Shown in pieces: positions 48,654-55,909 of a stretch of DNA of 64,000 nucleotides (its first letter is position 1; each line of letters opens with the position of its first letter). The DNA comes from Legionella rubrilucens (GTDB lineage Bacteria > Pseudomonadota > Gammaproteobacteria > Legionellales > Legionellaceae). Made by a program: the position numbers and the translations under genes. The DNA is taken from positions 1 through 64,000 of the forward strand of contig NZ_LNYT01000006.1 of assembly GCF_001468125.1 (NCBI RefSeq), in the 5' to 3' direction. The notes beneath the pieces are model-generated. The model was not told the origin of the DNA and made no database searches. It saw only the letters and a list, made by a program, of their open reading frames with translations.

Positions 48654-48851
48654 ATGGAAATTTCTAAGGAAACCGTACAGGCAGTTCAGGAACTGTGCCA
48701 TATTTCAGATGAACTTAAGGAAATCAGGATTGCATTAAATAAATTGGTTAATATTTTTATAGAAACCCCTTATCCACCACCCCCAAACACCTTGACGGCG
48801 TATTTGGAGTTCAAAGGAAAGAAACCTCAAACCAGTAACATAACGCTTTAA
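48654..48851 (+). CDS. small hypothetical protein
   Basis: 65 residues from the ATG at 48654, which has GGAG seven bases upstream; a longer frame starts at 48573. One amphipathic helix (SKETVQAVQELCHISDELKE) is followed by a PYPPPPNTL linker and a basic tail. No family recognised. It lies between the topoisomerase gene and the TDP-rich protein and may be co-transcribed with the latter. Confidence 0.5.
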   Translation: MEISKETVQAVQELCHISDELKEIRIALNKLVNIFIETPYPPPPNTLTAYLEFKGKKPQTSNITL

Positions 48852-48890
48852 TCTCACTGAGGCGTGTATGAAGGAGTCACAGGAGAACGA

Positions 48891-49325
48891 ATGATGAAAC
48901 GGACTATTCCAATCACTATTTTACTTGGAGGCATTTTGGTTGTGCAAAGCCCAATTTGGGCTGCAACCAATGTCCCTAACACGACGTTGCCGTCCACGAC
49001 AGTGAATCCGGCATCGCCGACAACACCATCCCCAACCGATCCAACCATACCGTCGCCCACTGATCCAACCACTCCAACCGATCCCACGCTACCGCAGCCT
49101 GACGATGACAATGGAACGTCAACACCATCAACAACCAATAGTGGAGCAGGGACAGGCATTAATAACGGGACAGAAACCAAGGATATAGGCATCTCAACGG
49201 ATCCCGATACGAATGCCACCGGAAATACAATAAATACCGGCACGGATGATGACGATGATGATGAGAGTGATGATGTCCTGGATGACACCAACACGAACCA
49301 GGATGGTATCTCAACAGGGGAGTAA
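48891..49325 (+). CDS. exported Thr/Pro/Asp-rich low-complexity protein
   Basis: 144 residues with a signal peptide (MMKRTIPITILLGGILVVQS, cut near IWAA). The mature part is repetitive, with PSPTDPTIPSPTDPTTPTDP as a short tandem pattern, then an Asn/Gly/Thr stretch and a DDDDDESDD run. The acidic, disordered composition suggests a surface or periplasmic linker protein or ion binder. The ATG at 48891 follows AGGAG. A long frame on the opposite strand is a composition artefact. Confidence 0.65.
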   Translation: MMKRTIPITILLGGILVVQSPIWAATNVPNTTLPSTTVNPASPTTPSPTDPTIPSPTDPTTPTDPTLPQPDDDNGTSTPSTTNSGAGTGINNGTETKDIGISTDPDTNATGNTINTGTDDDDDDESDDVLDDTNTNQDGISTGE

Positions 49326-49343
49326 TCAGGTCAGGAGATAATC

Positions 49344-50192
49344 ATGGAAAAACAACCTGCTCAGCATCAAAAAAGACAACCAGGAATTGAGGCCATCATG
49401 ACACCTCAACCGGAATACCTGTCCTCCAGTTATAAAGGAAGCGAAAAATTACAAGGAAAAATCGCACTGATAACCGGGGGAGATAGCGGCATAGGACGCG
49501 CGGTCGCCTGTGCCTTTGCCATGGAAGGCGCCGACCTGGTTGTCCATTACCTGAATGAACAGGATGATGCTGAGAAAACAAAAAAAATCATAGAAAACAC
49601 AGGACAATCCTGCCTGTTGCTTGCAGCCAATCTGCAGAATTACACCGCCTGTGACGAGGTGGTCAGGCAAACGATGGAGCGTTATGGCCGCCTTGACATA
49701 CTGGTTAATAATGTGGCTGAGCAACACCCGCAGGACACTCTGGAAGAGATTAGTTGCGAACAAATGGAAAAAACGTTTAAAACTAATTTCTTCTCTTATT
49801 TTTATATGATTAAAGCCGCTTTGCCTTTTTTGAAAAAAGGCAGTGTCATTATTAACACCACCTCGGTGACGGCTTACAAGGGCAGCGAGCACCTGATTGA
49901 TTATTCGGCCACAAAAGGGGCCATTCTGGCATTGACCCGGTCGCTTTCGCAAAATCTGGTTTCTCGAGGCATTCGCGTCAACGCCGTCGCACCAGGTCCT
50001 ATCTGGACGCCGCTTATTCCTTCGAGCTTCAATGAAGAGGAAGTCCAGGAGTTCGGCAGCCAGGTTCCCATGAAACGCGCAGGTCAACCGGCCGAAGTGG
50101 CGCCAGCCTACGTTTTTCTCGCTTCAAATGATTCTTCCTACATGACCGGTCAGGTCATTCATCCCAATGGCGGGGTCATTGTTGATGGTTAG
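49344..50192 (+). CDS. SDR family oxidoreductase, general-stress GSP39/YghA-like
   Basis: 282 residues. The N-terminal tail with MTPQPEYLSSSYKGSEKLQG is characteristic of the subgroup of stress-linked SDRs. TGGDSGIGRAVACAFA is the cofactor motif, VNNVAEQHPQ replaces NNAG, and YSATKGAI holds Tyr and Lys. Substrate unknown; glucose/ribitol dehydrogenase-like names are used for relatives. It is followed 23 bases later by a small basic protein common in stress loci. Confidence 0.88.
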   Translation: MEKQPAQHQKRQPGIEAIMTPQPEYLSSSYKGSEKLQGKIALITGGDSGIGRAVACAFAMEGADLVVHYLNEQDDAEKTKKIIENTGQSCLLLAANLQNYTACDEVVRQTMERYGRLDILVNNVAEQHPQDTLEEISCEQMEKTFKTNFFSYFYMIKAALPFLKKGSVIINTTSVTAYKGSEHLIDYSATKGAILALTRSLSQNLVSRGIRVNAVAPGPIWTPLIPSSFNEEEVQEFGSQVPMKRAGQPAEVAPAYVFLASNDSSYMTGQVIHPNGGVIVDG

Positions 50193-50215
50193 ATTTACAA
50201 TCAGGGAGTGACATC

Positions 50216-50395
50216 ATGAGCAAGGGCGACAAATCAAAATACACCGATAAGCAAAAACGCAAAGCGGAGCACATTGAAGAAGGCTATGAACGCCGAGGTG
50301 TCTCTTCACAAGAGGCCGAGCGCCGTGCCTGGGCCACTGTCAACAAACAAGAGGGTGGAGGCAAGAAGCCAGGCGGCTCAGGGCGTAAAAAGTAA
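50216..50395 (+). CDS. small basic protein of the 'plasmid stabilization' type
   Basis: 59 residues (MSKGDKSKYTDKQKRKAEHI, EEGYERRGVSSQEAERRAW, then a Gly/Lys-rich tail). Proteins like this are widespread in proteobacteria next to stress genes and are often labelled plasmid stabilization protein without evidence. GGGAG lies upstream of the ATG. It is probably co-transcribed with the SDR gene. The charged, Gly-rich end suggests nucleic acid or protein contact, as inference. Confidence 0.75.
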   Translation: MSKGDKSKYTDKQKRKAEHIEEGYERRGVSSQEAERRAWATVNKQEGGGKKPGGSGRKK

Positions 50396-50474
50396 CCACA
50401 CAATACTCTATTTGATCTATAATTAGACAGCTATGGGCTTTTCGCAGTCTAAACCCATTGAAAAGGAATTTATT

Positions 50475-50666
50475 ATGGATGAACAATTTGATAACTTGTT
50501 AAGTATGGCCAGCCCGCTTGATCCGGACAGTCCCTTACCGACCGATCCTGTGAATCCTGGCCCGGATGTCCCTGACGAACCCGAATACCCCGTCCCCGTT
50601 ATCCATGATGATGACAACACGGTGACACCGGATGATTTGGGCACAGACGATATTGACGGCGGTTAG
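50475..50666 (+). CDS. very small acidic proline-rich protein
   Basis: 63 residues from the ATG at 50475 with AAGGAA upstream. The sequence LPTDPVNPGPDVPDEPEYPV followed by HDDDN and DDIDGG is disordered and acidic, like the proteins at 47209 and 48891. No signal peptide. Function unknown. Confidence 0.6.
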   Translation: MDEQFDNLLSMASPLDPDSPLPTDPVNPGPDVPDEPEYPVPVIHDDDNTVTPDDLGTDDIDGG

Positions 50667-50699
50667 CTGCAAGACCTTAAAGGAAGGAGAGGATCGAAA

Positions 50700-50948
50700 A
50701 TGGTGGAATATCTCTATAAGGGATTTAAAGTGTCTTACAATATAAAACCAATTAAGAATCAAACCAAACTCTACGAAGCCGAAGGGTATGTTGCCCGTCT
50801 GGCTGATACGGAGCCTACCCAGAGAAAGCGATTTCATACGGAGTCTACATCCATGCAGGGTGTTACTGCCGAGATTAAAAAACTGCTTGAAAATTACATT
50901 GATTTCGAATGGAAGGAATTCCACGAAATTCACGATCAAAATCTATAA
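50700..50948 (+). CDS. small hypothetical protein
   Basis: 82 residues, MVEYLYKGFKVSYNIKPIKN and an EGYVARLADTEP loop followed by a helix (TAEIKKLLENYIDFEW). It looks like a small alpha+beta fold. AAGGAAGGAGAGG precedes the ATG at a suitable distance. No family recognised. Confidence 0.6.
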   Translation: MVEYLYKGFKVSYNIKPIKNQTKLYEAEGYVARLADTEPTQRKRFHTESTSMQGVTAEIKKLLENYIDFEWKEFHEIHDQNL

Positions 50949-50961
50949 TCCAGGCTATTGG

Positions 50962-51234
50962 TTAGGTGTATTCATTAATCAACACGATTTGCAACCCTGC
51001 TTCGCTTAAGGAGAGGAAATTGTAGCCAGGATCAATCGTTGTCCTTTCAAGCCATTCATTGGCAATGCAGACATCGGTCAGACGCTGGGCTTCCTCCAGA
51101 CTGACCGGTTGTTTCAATTTTTCAGATAATGTGGCAGCGGCTGCCTCATCAATGTTTAAAAAAACATCGTTTCGGGTGACGCCACGTGCCTTAATTTCAT
51201 CATAAAAAAGTTTAAGAATGTCCAGTTCGTTCAT
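50962..51234 (-). CDS. small winged-helix-like hypothetical protein
   Basis: 90 residues. The pattern ILKLFYDEIKARG, LSLEEAQRLTDVCIANEWLE and YNFLSLSEAGLQIV resembles helices and the final wing of small winged-helix proteins, but I cannot assign a family. CTGGAAG precedes the ATG. It is convergent with the gene before it. Confidence 0.55.
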   Translation of the reverse strand: MNELDILKLFYDEIKARGVTRNDVFLNIDEAAAATLSEKLKQPVSLEEAQRLTDVCIANEWLERTTIDPGYNFLSLSEAGLQIVLINEYT

Positions 51235-51369
51235 GAGATTATCTTCCAGTTAATCCTTCTCTTATCTATAGCATAGACGAGAGGCAAGTAATTAAAAAAG
51301 AGGTAACCGTACTGGTATTTAATCCTATACTTAACAATAATGCAGGGATTGCAGCATCAGGAGCGAATA

Positions 51370-51756
51370 ATGACTAAAAAAATACTCATGTTACCCTTAC
51401 TTGTAGCGTTCAGCCTGTTGGCAGGCTGCTGGACAACGCAATCAGGTCAAAAATCGGGTATTATTGTGAAAGTGGCCAAGGAAGGACGGTGGTGGGGCAC
51501 TTATGAGGGCGAATTGATTCGCGGCGGTTTGGATAATGCCAGCGGTGCCACTGGACGTGAATTTCACTTCACTTTAGGGCAATTCAAGTCTGATCTGGTC
51601 GAAAAAGCAATTTACGCCATGGAAAACAACCGGCACGTGGTACTGACTTATCACTGTGAGGAATTTGTGGCCCCCTGGCGGGGAGAAACCCAGTGTTTTG
51701 TTGACAGTATTCGTATACTAGAGACCGTTAACAAGCCTGGCCCAGCAAAACAGTAG
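51370..51756 (+). CDS. putative lipoprotein
   Basis: 128 residues with a lipoprotein signal peptide (KKILMLPLLVAFSLLAGC), acylated Cys at residue 19. The mature part (GIIVKVAKEGRWWGTYEGEL, TLGQFKSDLVEKAIYAME, VVLTYHCEEFVAPWRGETQC) has two further Cys and resembles phage-related and Coxiella/Legionella lipoproteins with a conserved EGRWWGTYE. The ATG at 51370 follows AGGAG; a longer frame starts at 51340. TATACT at 51326-51331 may be its -10. Confidence 0.75.
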   Translation: MTKKILMLPLLVAFSLLAGCWTTQSGQKSGIIVKVAKEGRWWGTYEGELIRGGLDNASGATGREFHFTLGQFKSDLVEKAIYAMENNRHVVLTYHCEEFVAPWRGETQCFVDSIRILETVNKPGPAKQ

Positions 51757-51765
51757 GCTTTCATT

Positions 51766-51786
51766 CAGCCCGCCAGTGGCGGGCTG
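51766..51786 (+). terminator. hairpin after the lipoprotein gene
   Basis: A nine-base GC-rich stem (CAGCCCGCC with GGCGGGCTG) and a three-base loop lie nine bases after the stop. No long T tract follows, so it is a weak intrinsic terminator at best. Confidence 0.5.
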
Positions 51787-51905
51787 TGAGCTTTAGATAC
51801 TCTTTCTCATTGTAACTGCCGCTCCGGGCACACTATTGTTTACCTATTATTTTTCTGCCACACTCATTAACGCGCTGTAACCTATTCATTTAAAAGGAAT
51901 CTCAC

Positions 51906-52925
51906 ATGAAAGGTTTTAGGCAGTTTGCCGTTTTCACGGCCCTTTGTTTGATGGGTTTATCATCCACTCTTTTTGCCACTGCATCCCCACACACAGCAAC
52001 GATTTATTTTACTGATCCCGACAGTGCCAAATGGATAGTCTACAATGCCCATTTAAGCTTGGCGGACATTAACAAAAAACTTAATAAGTCAGCCGTATTA
52101 GCGCTTAAATCGCTTAATGGCACCCGCTCTTCCACAGAACGGTACTATCTGGATTTGAAATTTCAGGTTAATAAATCAAAAATCCAGAAGGAGATCAGCA
52201 CTAAACGCGTGTGGTTTTCTGCTTTAAATGGCAACCCTGTTATGATTGAAATTGACCGGGAAAAAGACATACTCCGGTTTTATCTACCAAAAATTTCCCT
52301 TGTCGATCTGGGTATTGCTGAGGATGATTTAACAAGCCTGGGTAATGCAAAACTGGCCCTGAATCATATCCAGACGGCTATTTCAAAGCTGGATGAATTA
52401 TTGCCCTCGGATAGGACAGATTCGGCGTTAAACCCGTTCATGGTGAATGAGCCTGGAGAAGGGCAGACAGATAACGTACTGCTTGTTTCCACGCGGGAAG
52501 GCAGTGACCAGTTAGTTGCATCGCTGGTTGAGCTTCACCATAACCTGAACAGTCAATTGTCAGGTAATCTCAAAACATTGGCAGAAAAAGCCCTTTTGTC
52601 AGACAACCCTGGCTCTCTGGATGAAGCGTTCCAGCAGCATAAAAAGAACCTTCAACGCCTGCTGGAAATGGGACGTCCCATTGGCAACATCGCCTTATTC
52701 ACCAATAATCAACTCCAGTTTAAGGATAATGGCATAACCTACCAGTATGTTTTTCCGATGCTTGATTTAAAGGTGATGAATATCCAAAACGACAGTGTCC
52801 TGGATTTTGCCGACAGTTCTGCGGCTTTAGCCCACCTCAATCAGGCAGTGAACTGGATGCATAATTGGGTTGTTTCAGGCAATACCCCCTATGAAACATC
52901 CGCCAGGGAGAGCAGCTTTCGATGA
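51906..52925 (+). CDS. exported protein of unknown function
   Basis: 339 residues with a signal peptide (MKGFRQFAVFTALCLMGLSS, ending near FATA). No Cys in the mature part that would suggest disulphides. The second half is helical (LVASLVELHHNLNSQLSGNL). AAAAGGAAT precedes the ATG. Its stop overlaps the start of the decayed F-box gene by four bases, so the two were an operon. No family recognised. Confidence 0.65.
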   Translation: MKGFRQFAVFTALCLMGLSSTLFATASPHTATIYFTDPDSAKWIVYNAHLSLADINKKLNKSAVLALKSLNGTRSSTERYYLDLKFQVNKSKIQKEISTKRVWFSALNGNPVMIEIDREKDILRFYLPKISLVDLGIAEDDLTSLGNAKLALNHIQTAISKLDELLPSDRTDSALNPFMVNEPGEGQTDNVLLVSTREGSDQLVASLVELHHNLNSQLSGNLKTLAEKALLSDNPGSLDEAFQQHKKNLQRLLEMGRPIGNIALFTNNQLQFKDNGITYQYVFPMLDLKVMNIQNDSVLDFADSSAALAHLNQAVNWMHNWVVSGNTPYETSARESSFR

Positions 52926-53348
52926 GTGATCCTGTAGAAAAACTACCGTTCCACTTCCCAAAAGAGATTATGGAGTTAATCCTTAGCCAATTTTCCTTAC
53001 TCGCCAAAAATTACGTTACGTTGGCCTTAATTGGGAAACAGCATGGGAAATTTAGCCATCATTTCTGGAAAAACAACCTCTACAGCTTATTTCCCAATAT
53101 CACCCTCTATAACCCGCCATTCACCAAGTCTACCCCAGAAGAGGAAACCCAATTTTTTTAAACCGTTGATTTCAAAAGTTGGCGCCGGGTTATACAATCC
53201 ATAAAAATGGTCTAAAACGATTACGAGATTTTGAAAGTAATTGGATGAGCGGATTTTACTTAACGAATGGCCAAAAGAATTAAGAAATCTCGCACAACAG
53301 TTTAATGACATGCAACATAGCTTGCTATATATTAGCTGGCAATGTTGA
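52922..53348 (+). pseudogene. decayed F-box effector gene
   Basis: The first 79 codons have an F-box-like start (LPFHFPKEIMELILSQFS, LALIGKQ) and end at TAA at 53159-53161. In the same frame coding-like sequence resumes (TVDFKSWRRVIQSIK), then shifts frame (NGLKRLRDFESNWMSGFYL) and again (LRNLAQQFNDMQHSLLYISW) until about 53348. One nonsense change and two frameshifts explain this. F-box proteins are well-known Legionella effectors that recruit host SKP1-CUL1 ligases. The remaining 79-residue product might still be made. Confidence 0.5.
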
Positions 53349-53364
53349 AATTGGAGCATGCAGT

Positions 53365-54279
53365 ATGTCACAGGTACTTCATATTCAAACGCCGCTGGCA
53401 CAATCCCTGTCATTAAATCACACCTTGGGTAAATCAGTTTATTTTAAGCTGGAGTTATTACAACCGTCAGGTTCGTTTAAATTAAGAGGCATAGGCCATT
53501 TATGCCAACAGGAAGTTGAGCAGGGGGCTCGCGCCTTTGTTGCCTCTTCCGGAGGTAATGCTGGTATTGCAGTGGCCTATTGTGGAATGAAATTAGGCAT
53601 TCCAACCACTGTGTTTATCCCTTCCAGCAGTCACTCAATTTATATTGATGCCATCAAGTCCTGTGGTGCCGATGTCATTGTTGCCGGCTCCACTTGGGAT
53701 GAAGCCCATCAAGCCGCCTTGCAATTCACACAAACCCGGCACTGTGCCTATATTCCGCCATTCGATCACCCCAGCCTGTGGCAGGGACATGCCACCATGA
53801 TCCAGGAAGCCGTTACTCAGGGAATCGCCAAACCGGATGTGGTCATCGTGGCAGTGGGGGGTGGCGGTTTAGCCTGCGGCGTTCTTGAAGGAATGCATCA
53901 GCAAGGATGGCAGGATGTGCCTTTGCTGGCAGTTGAAACCCAGGGTGCGGATTGCTTTTACCAGTCCATGCGGGCAGGCGAACGGGTTACACTGCCTGCC
54001 ATTACCAGTAAAGCCACCAGCCTCGGTGCTAAACGGGTGGCAGAACGCTTGCTGGCATGGTCCCATCAGCATGACATTCGCAATACCGTTGTCAGTGATT
54101 ATGAAGCTGAGCAGGGGAGTCGTGCATTTGCCCGTGATCAATGTCTACTGGTGGAGTTATCCAGCGGGGCGCCTTTGTCGTTGGTGTACAATAACCATAC
54201 CGCCATTCAGGAATTTAAATCAATATTGGTGATTGTTTGCGGCGGAATCAATATAAGCCATTTCGACTTGTTTAATTAA
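53365..54279 (+). CDS. PLP-dependent L-serine/threonine dehydratase, eukaryotic type
   Basis: 304 residues from the ATG at 53365 (TTGGAG upstream). LQPSGSFKLRGIGHL contains the PLP lysine Lys39; SSGGNAGIAVAY, VAVGGGGLACGV and IVCGGINISHF are the other cofactor contacts. The enzyme turns serine into pyruvate and ammonia. The sequence is like animal L-serine dehydratase (SDS) in layout and length more than the Fe-S bacterial SdaA. This suits an organism fed by amino acids, for which serine is a main carbon source. Confidence 0.9.
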   Translation: MSQVLHIQTPLAQSLSLNHTLGKSVYFKLELLQPSGSFKLRGIGHLCQQEVEQGARAFVASSGGNAGIAVAYCGMKLGIPTTVFIPSSSHSIYIDAIKSCGADVIVAGSTWDEAHQAALQFTQTRHCAYIPPFDHPSLWQGHATMIQEAVTQGIAKPDVVIVAVGGGGLACGVLEGMHQQGWQDVPLLAVETQGADCFYQSMRAGERVTLPAITSKATSLGAKRVAERLLAWSHQHDIRNTVVSDYEAEQGSRAFARDQCLLVELSSGAPLSLVYNNHTAIQEFKSILVIVCGGINISHFDLFN

Positions 54280-54315
54280 CGTTATTGTAATTCTGTCATA
54301 GCACCACCCCCCTCC

Positions 54316-55119
54316 ATGCCATTATTAAAATGGAAGGACCGCTTTAAAATTAATTTTAAGGAATACCAACACCAGGCGGTACATGGCGTGCATCGCATCA
54401 ACTCTCCCTTATCGAAGGCGGCAGTTGCTGTCATTACTGTTGATTTAAGCTCTCCCACAGGGGTTTTAGACGATCTGCAAAAGGCAATAAGTGACTATCA
54501 GGGAGAATTGAGGTCTGGTCAACACGAAGTACCTCTTGTCATCGCTTGCACTGAATCGGATAAATTGGACGACGGGGTTAAAAAGAAAAAAATGGCTGAA
54601 ATAGAATCCTGGGCTGCTACTCAGGCTGAGAAACTATCTCAGACCATTAATTGCATTGATACGAGTACTGTCAATAGCAATGACATCAAATACCTTCTAA
54701 TTCATACCGCATTCCCGACATTGGGACCTATTAAAAATCACTATGCCCATGCCGAAGCGAATCGCACCCACCTGTTTAAAGCCACATTGAATTTAAGCAA
54801 GACACAAAACTGCTTTTTTTTGGATAATGAGGAAAAAAAATTAACTGGCGATGCCTTAAAAGGAAAAATTCTGGAAAAATTCAGAATCGAGTTGGAAAAC
54901 TGCATTACTTCGGATGATTTCAAGGACACCGTGAACAGGATAAGGGGCTCTGAAGAATATCAAATAATAAAAAAAAGCCAGGGTTTAGGATTTCGTGAAA
55001 CCGATTCACATAAAGCCTTGAGAAGCATGATATCGCAGAGAGGGTCGGACTTAAACGTCCCTGAGCCCGAGCAGTTGCTCACCCGGGATAAAGACAGTAG
55101 ACTGCCGCAAAAATTATAA
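54316..55119 (+). CDS. hypothetical protein resembling the C-terminal half of a small GTPase
   Basis: 267 residues. The stretch KAAVAVITVDLSSPTGVLDD, VPLVIACTESDKLDD and INCIDTSTVNSNDIKYL follows the order of the Ras/Rab fold after switch II: beta-4, the guanine motif (TESD, residues 79-82, where NKxD is usual) and the SAK-like TST. A P-loop, switch I and DxxG are missing and an in-frame stop lies 30 bases upstream, so the N terminus was lost or never existed. Residues 150-267 have no match I know. No ribosome site is visible. It may be a truncated eukaryotic-like GTPase. Confidence 0.5.
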   Translation: MPLLKWKDRFKINFKEYQHQAVHGVHRINSPLSKAAVAVITVDLSSPTGVLDDLQKAISDYQGELRSGQHEVPLVIACTESDKLDDGVKKKKMAEIESWAATQAEKLSQTINCIDTSTVNSNDIKYLLIHTAFPTLGPIKNHYAHAEANRTHLFKATLNLSKTQNCFFLDNEEKKLTGDALKGKILEKFRIELENCITSDDFKDTVNRIRGSEEYQIIKKSQGLGFRETDSHKALRSMISQRGSDLNVPEPEQLLTRDKDSRLPQKL

Positions 55120-55132
55120 TAATTTACGAATA

Positions 55133-55501
55133 ATGGCTTTTTTCAAAACTGAACCACCTAAAACTAAAGCACCAGAAGCACCAGAACTGGTCATTGAGAT
55201 TCCTGTAGAGCAATATATAAAAATGCTATGCTCACCTCCATTCTCTGCGTGTGTAATACCAGATTGCAAAAGGATTTTAAACTCCGGGGTTAAAACAGTA
55301 AAATTCTCAGCGGATGTCGATGCGCTGGTGAGGTATCAGGATCTAGACTCTTTAGAAAACTATTTAATAGAAAATGGCGTTAAGGATGAAAAAAAGGCTG
55401 AGATCATAGATTGGTTTCATAAATCAAGGAATATCAATAACGATTCCCAGAATGAATTAGCCCCTGGTTGGCATCCATGGATGTTTTCAAGTGGATGCTG
55501 A
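55133..55501 (+). CDS. hypothetical protein
   Basis: 122 residues, no signal peptide. MAFFKTEPPKTKAPEAPELV is a Pro/Lys-rich start; a Cys-rich centre (MLCSPPFSACVIPDC) and the helix YQDLDSLENYLIEN follow. It starts 14 bases after the GTPase-like gene on the same strand. No family recognised; the surrounding genes make an effector or immunity-like role possible but unproven. Confidence 0.5.
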   Translation: MAFFKTEPPKTKAPEAPELVIEIPVEQYIKMLCSPPFSACVIPDCKRILNSGVKTVKFSADVDALVRYQDLDSLENYLIENGVKDEKKAEIIDWFHKSRNINNDSQNELAPGWHPWMFSSGC

Positions 55502-55572
55502 ATCTCATAAGCTTTGAATTCATGATATTGCAAGCATAGGCATAAGCGAGGGAGAATCCCATAGCCTTCTCG

Positions 55573-55610
55573 CACTAAGGTCTGATTATTTTGATAATCA
55601 GACCTTAGTG
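55573..55610. repeat. perfect 17-bp inverted repeat in a gene-free stretch
   Basis: CACTAAGGTCTGATTAT (55573-55589), a TTTG loop and its exact complement (55594-55610) form a stem without mismatch. It lacks a T tract, so it is not a typical terminator. The rest of 55502-55909 shows no gene; on the minus strand at about 55740-55620 short coding-like pieces in different frames suggest a decayed mobile element, but I cannot name it. Confidence 0.6.
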
Positions 55611-55909
55611 GATAAGTGTAGCGGTGGATTCAACTGGCTAATGCAACATCATTTGGAAGCCAGAGATTTTTGGTGTGCCCAGAAGGACACAAACGTGATT
55701 ACCTGGAAAAGGCATTATTCACTTTGTTTATAGTTATCGCACAGGCAACTTCTAATGGTTGCCTTAATTCCGTTATTTGTTGATTTTATTATTTCTAATA
55801 AACAGTGTGATTTTAATTTCAACAATGACTCATGTCCGCTTATTTTATGCCCAAATTATGGTACTATAGCCCAATTTGAGATCATGAAGCACAGGTTTAG
55901 CGAGCAAGA

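Noticed and set aside
49021-49090. Short tandem repeats that could suggest a CRISPR array
   Set aside because: Repeats are coding (TDP/PSP units) without unique spacers of constant length.
48854-49294. Ser/Val-rich open frame opposite the TDP-rich protein
   Set aside because: Artefact of the repetitive sequence; the plus strand has a signal peptide and ribosome site.
49449-50087. Long open frame on the minus strand opposite the stress SDR gene
   Set aside because: It is a mirror of the SDR coding sequence; the SDR has all catalytic motifs.
53087-53413. Open frame on the minus strand across the F-box pseudogene and the serine dehydratase start
   Set aside because: It covers the ribosome site and start of a real gene and lacks its own; the plus strand better explains the sequence.
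55502-55909. Intact insertion sequence
   Set aside because: No transposase frame of useful length and no flanking duplications are visible; only a palindrome and coding-like scraps.
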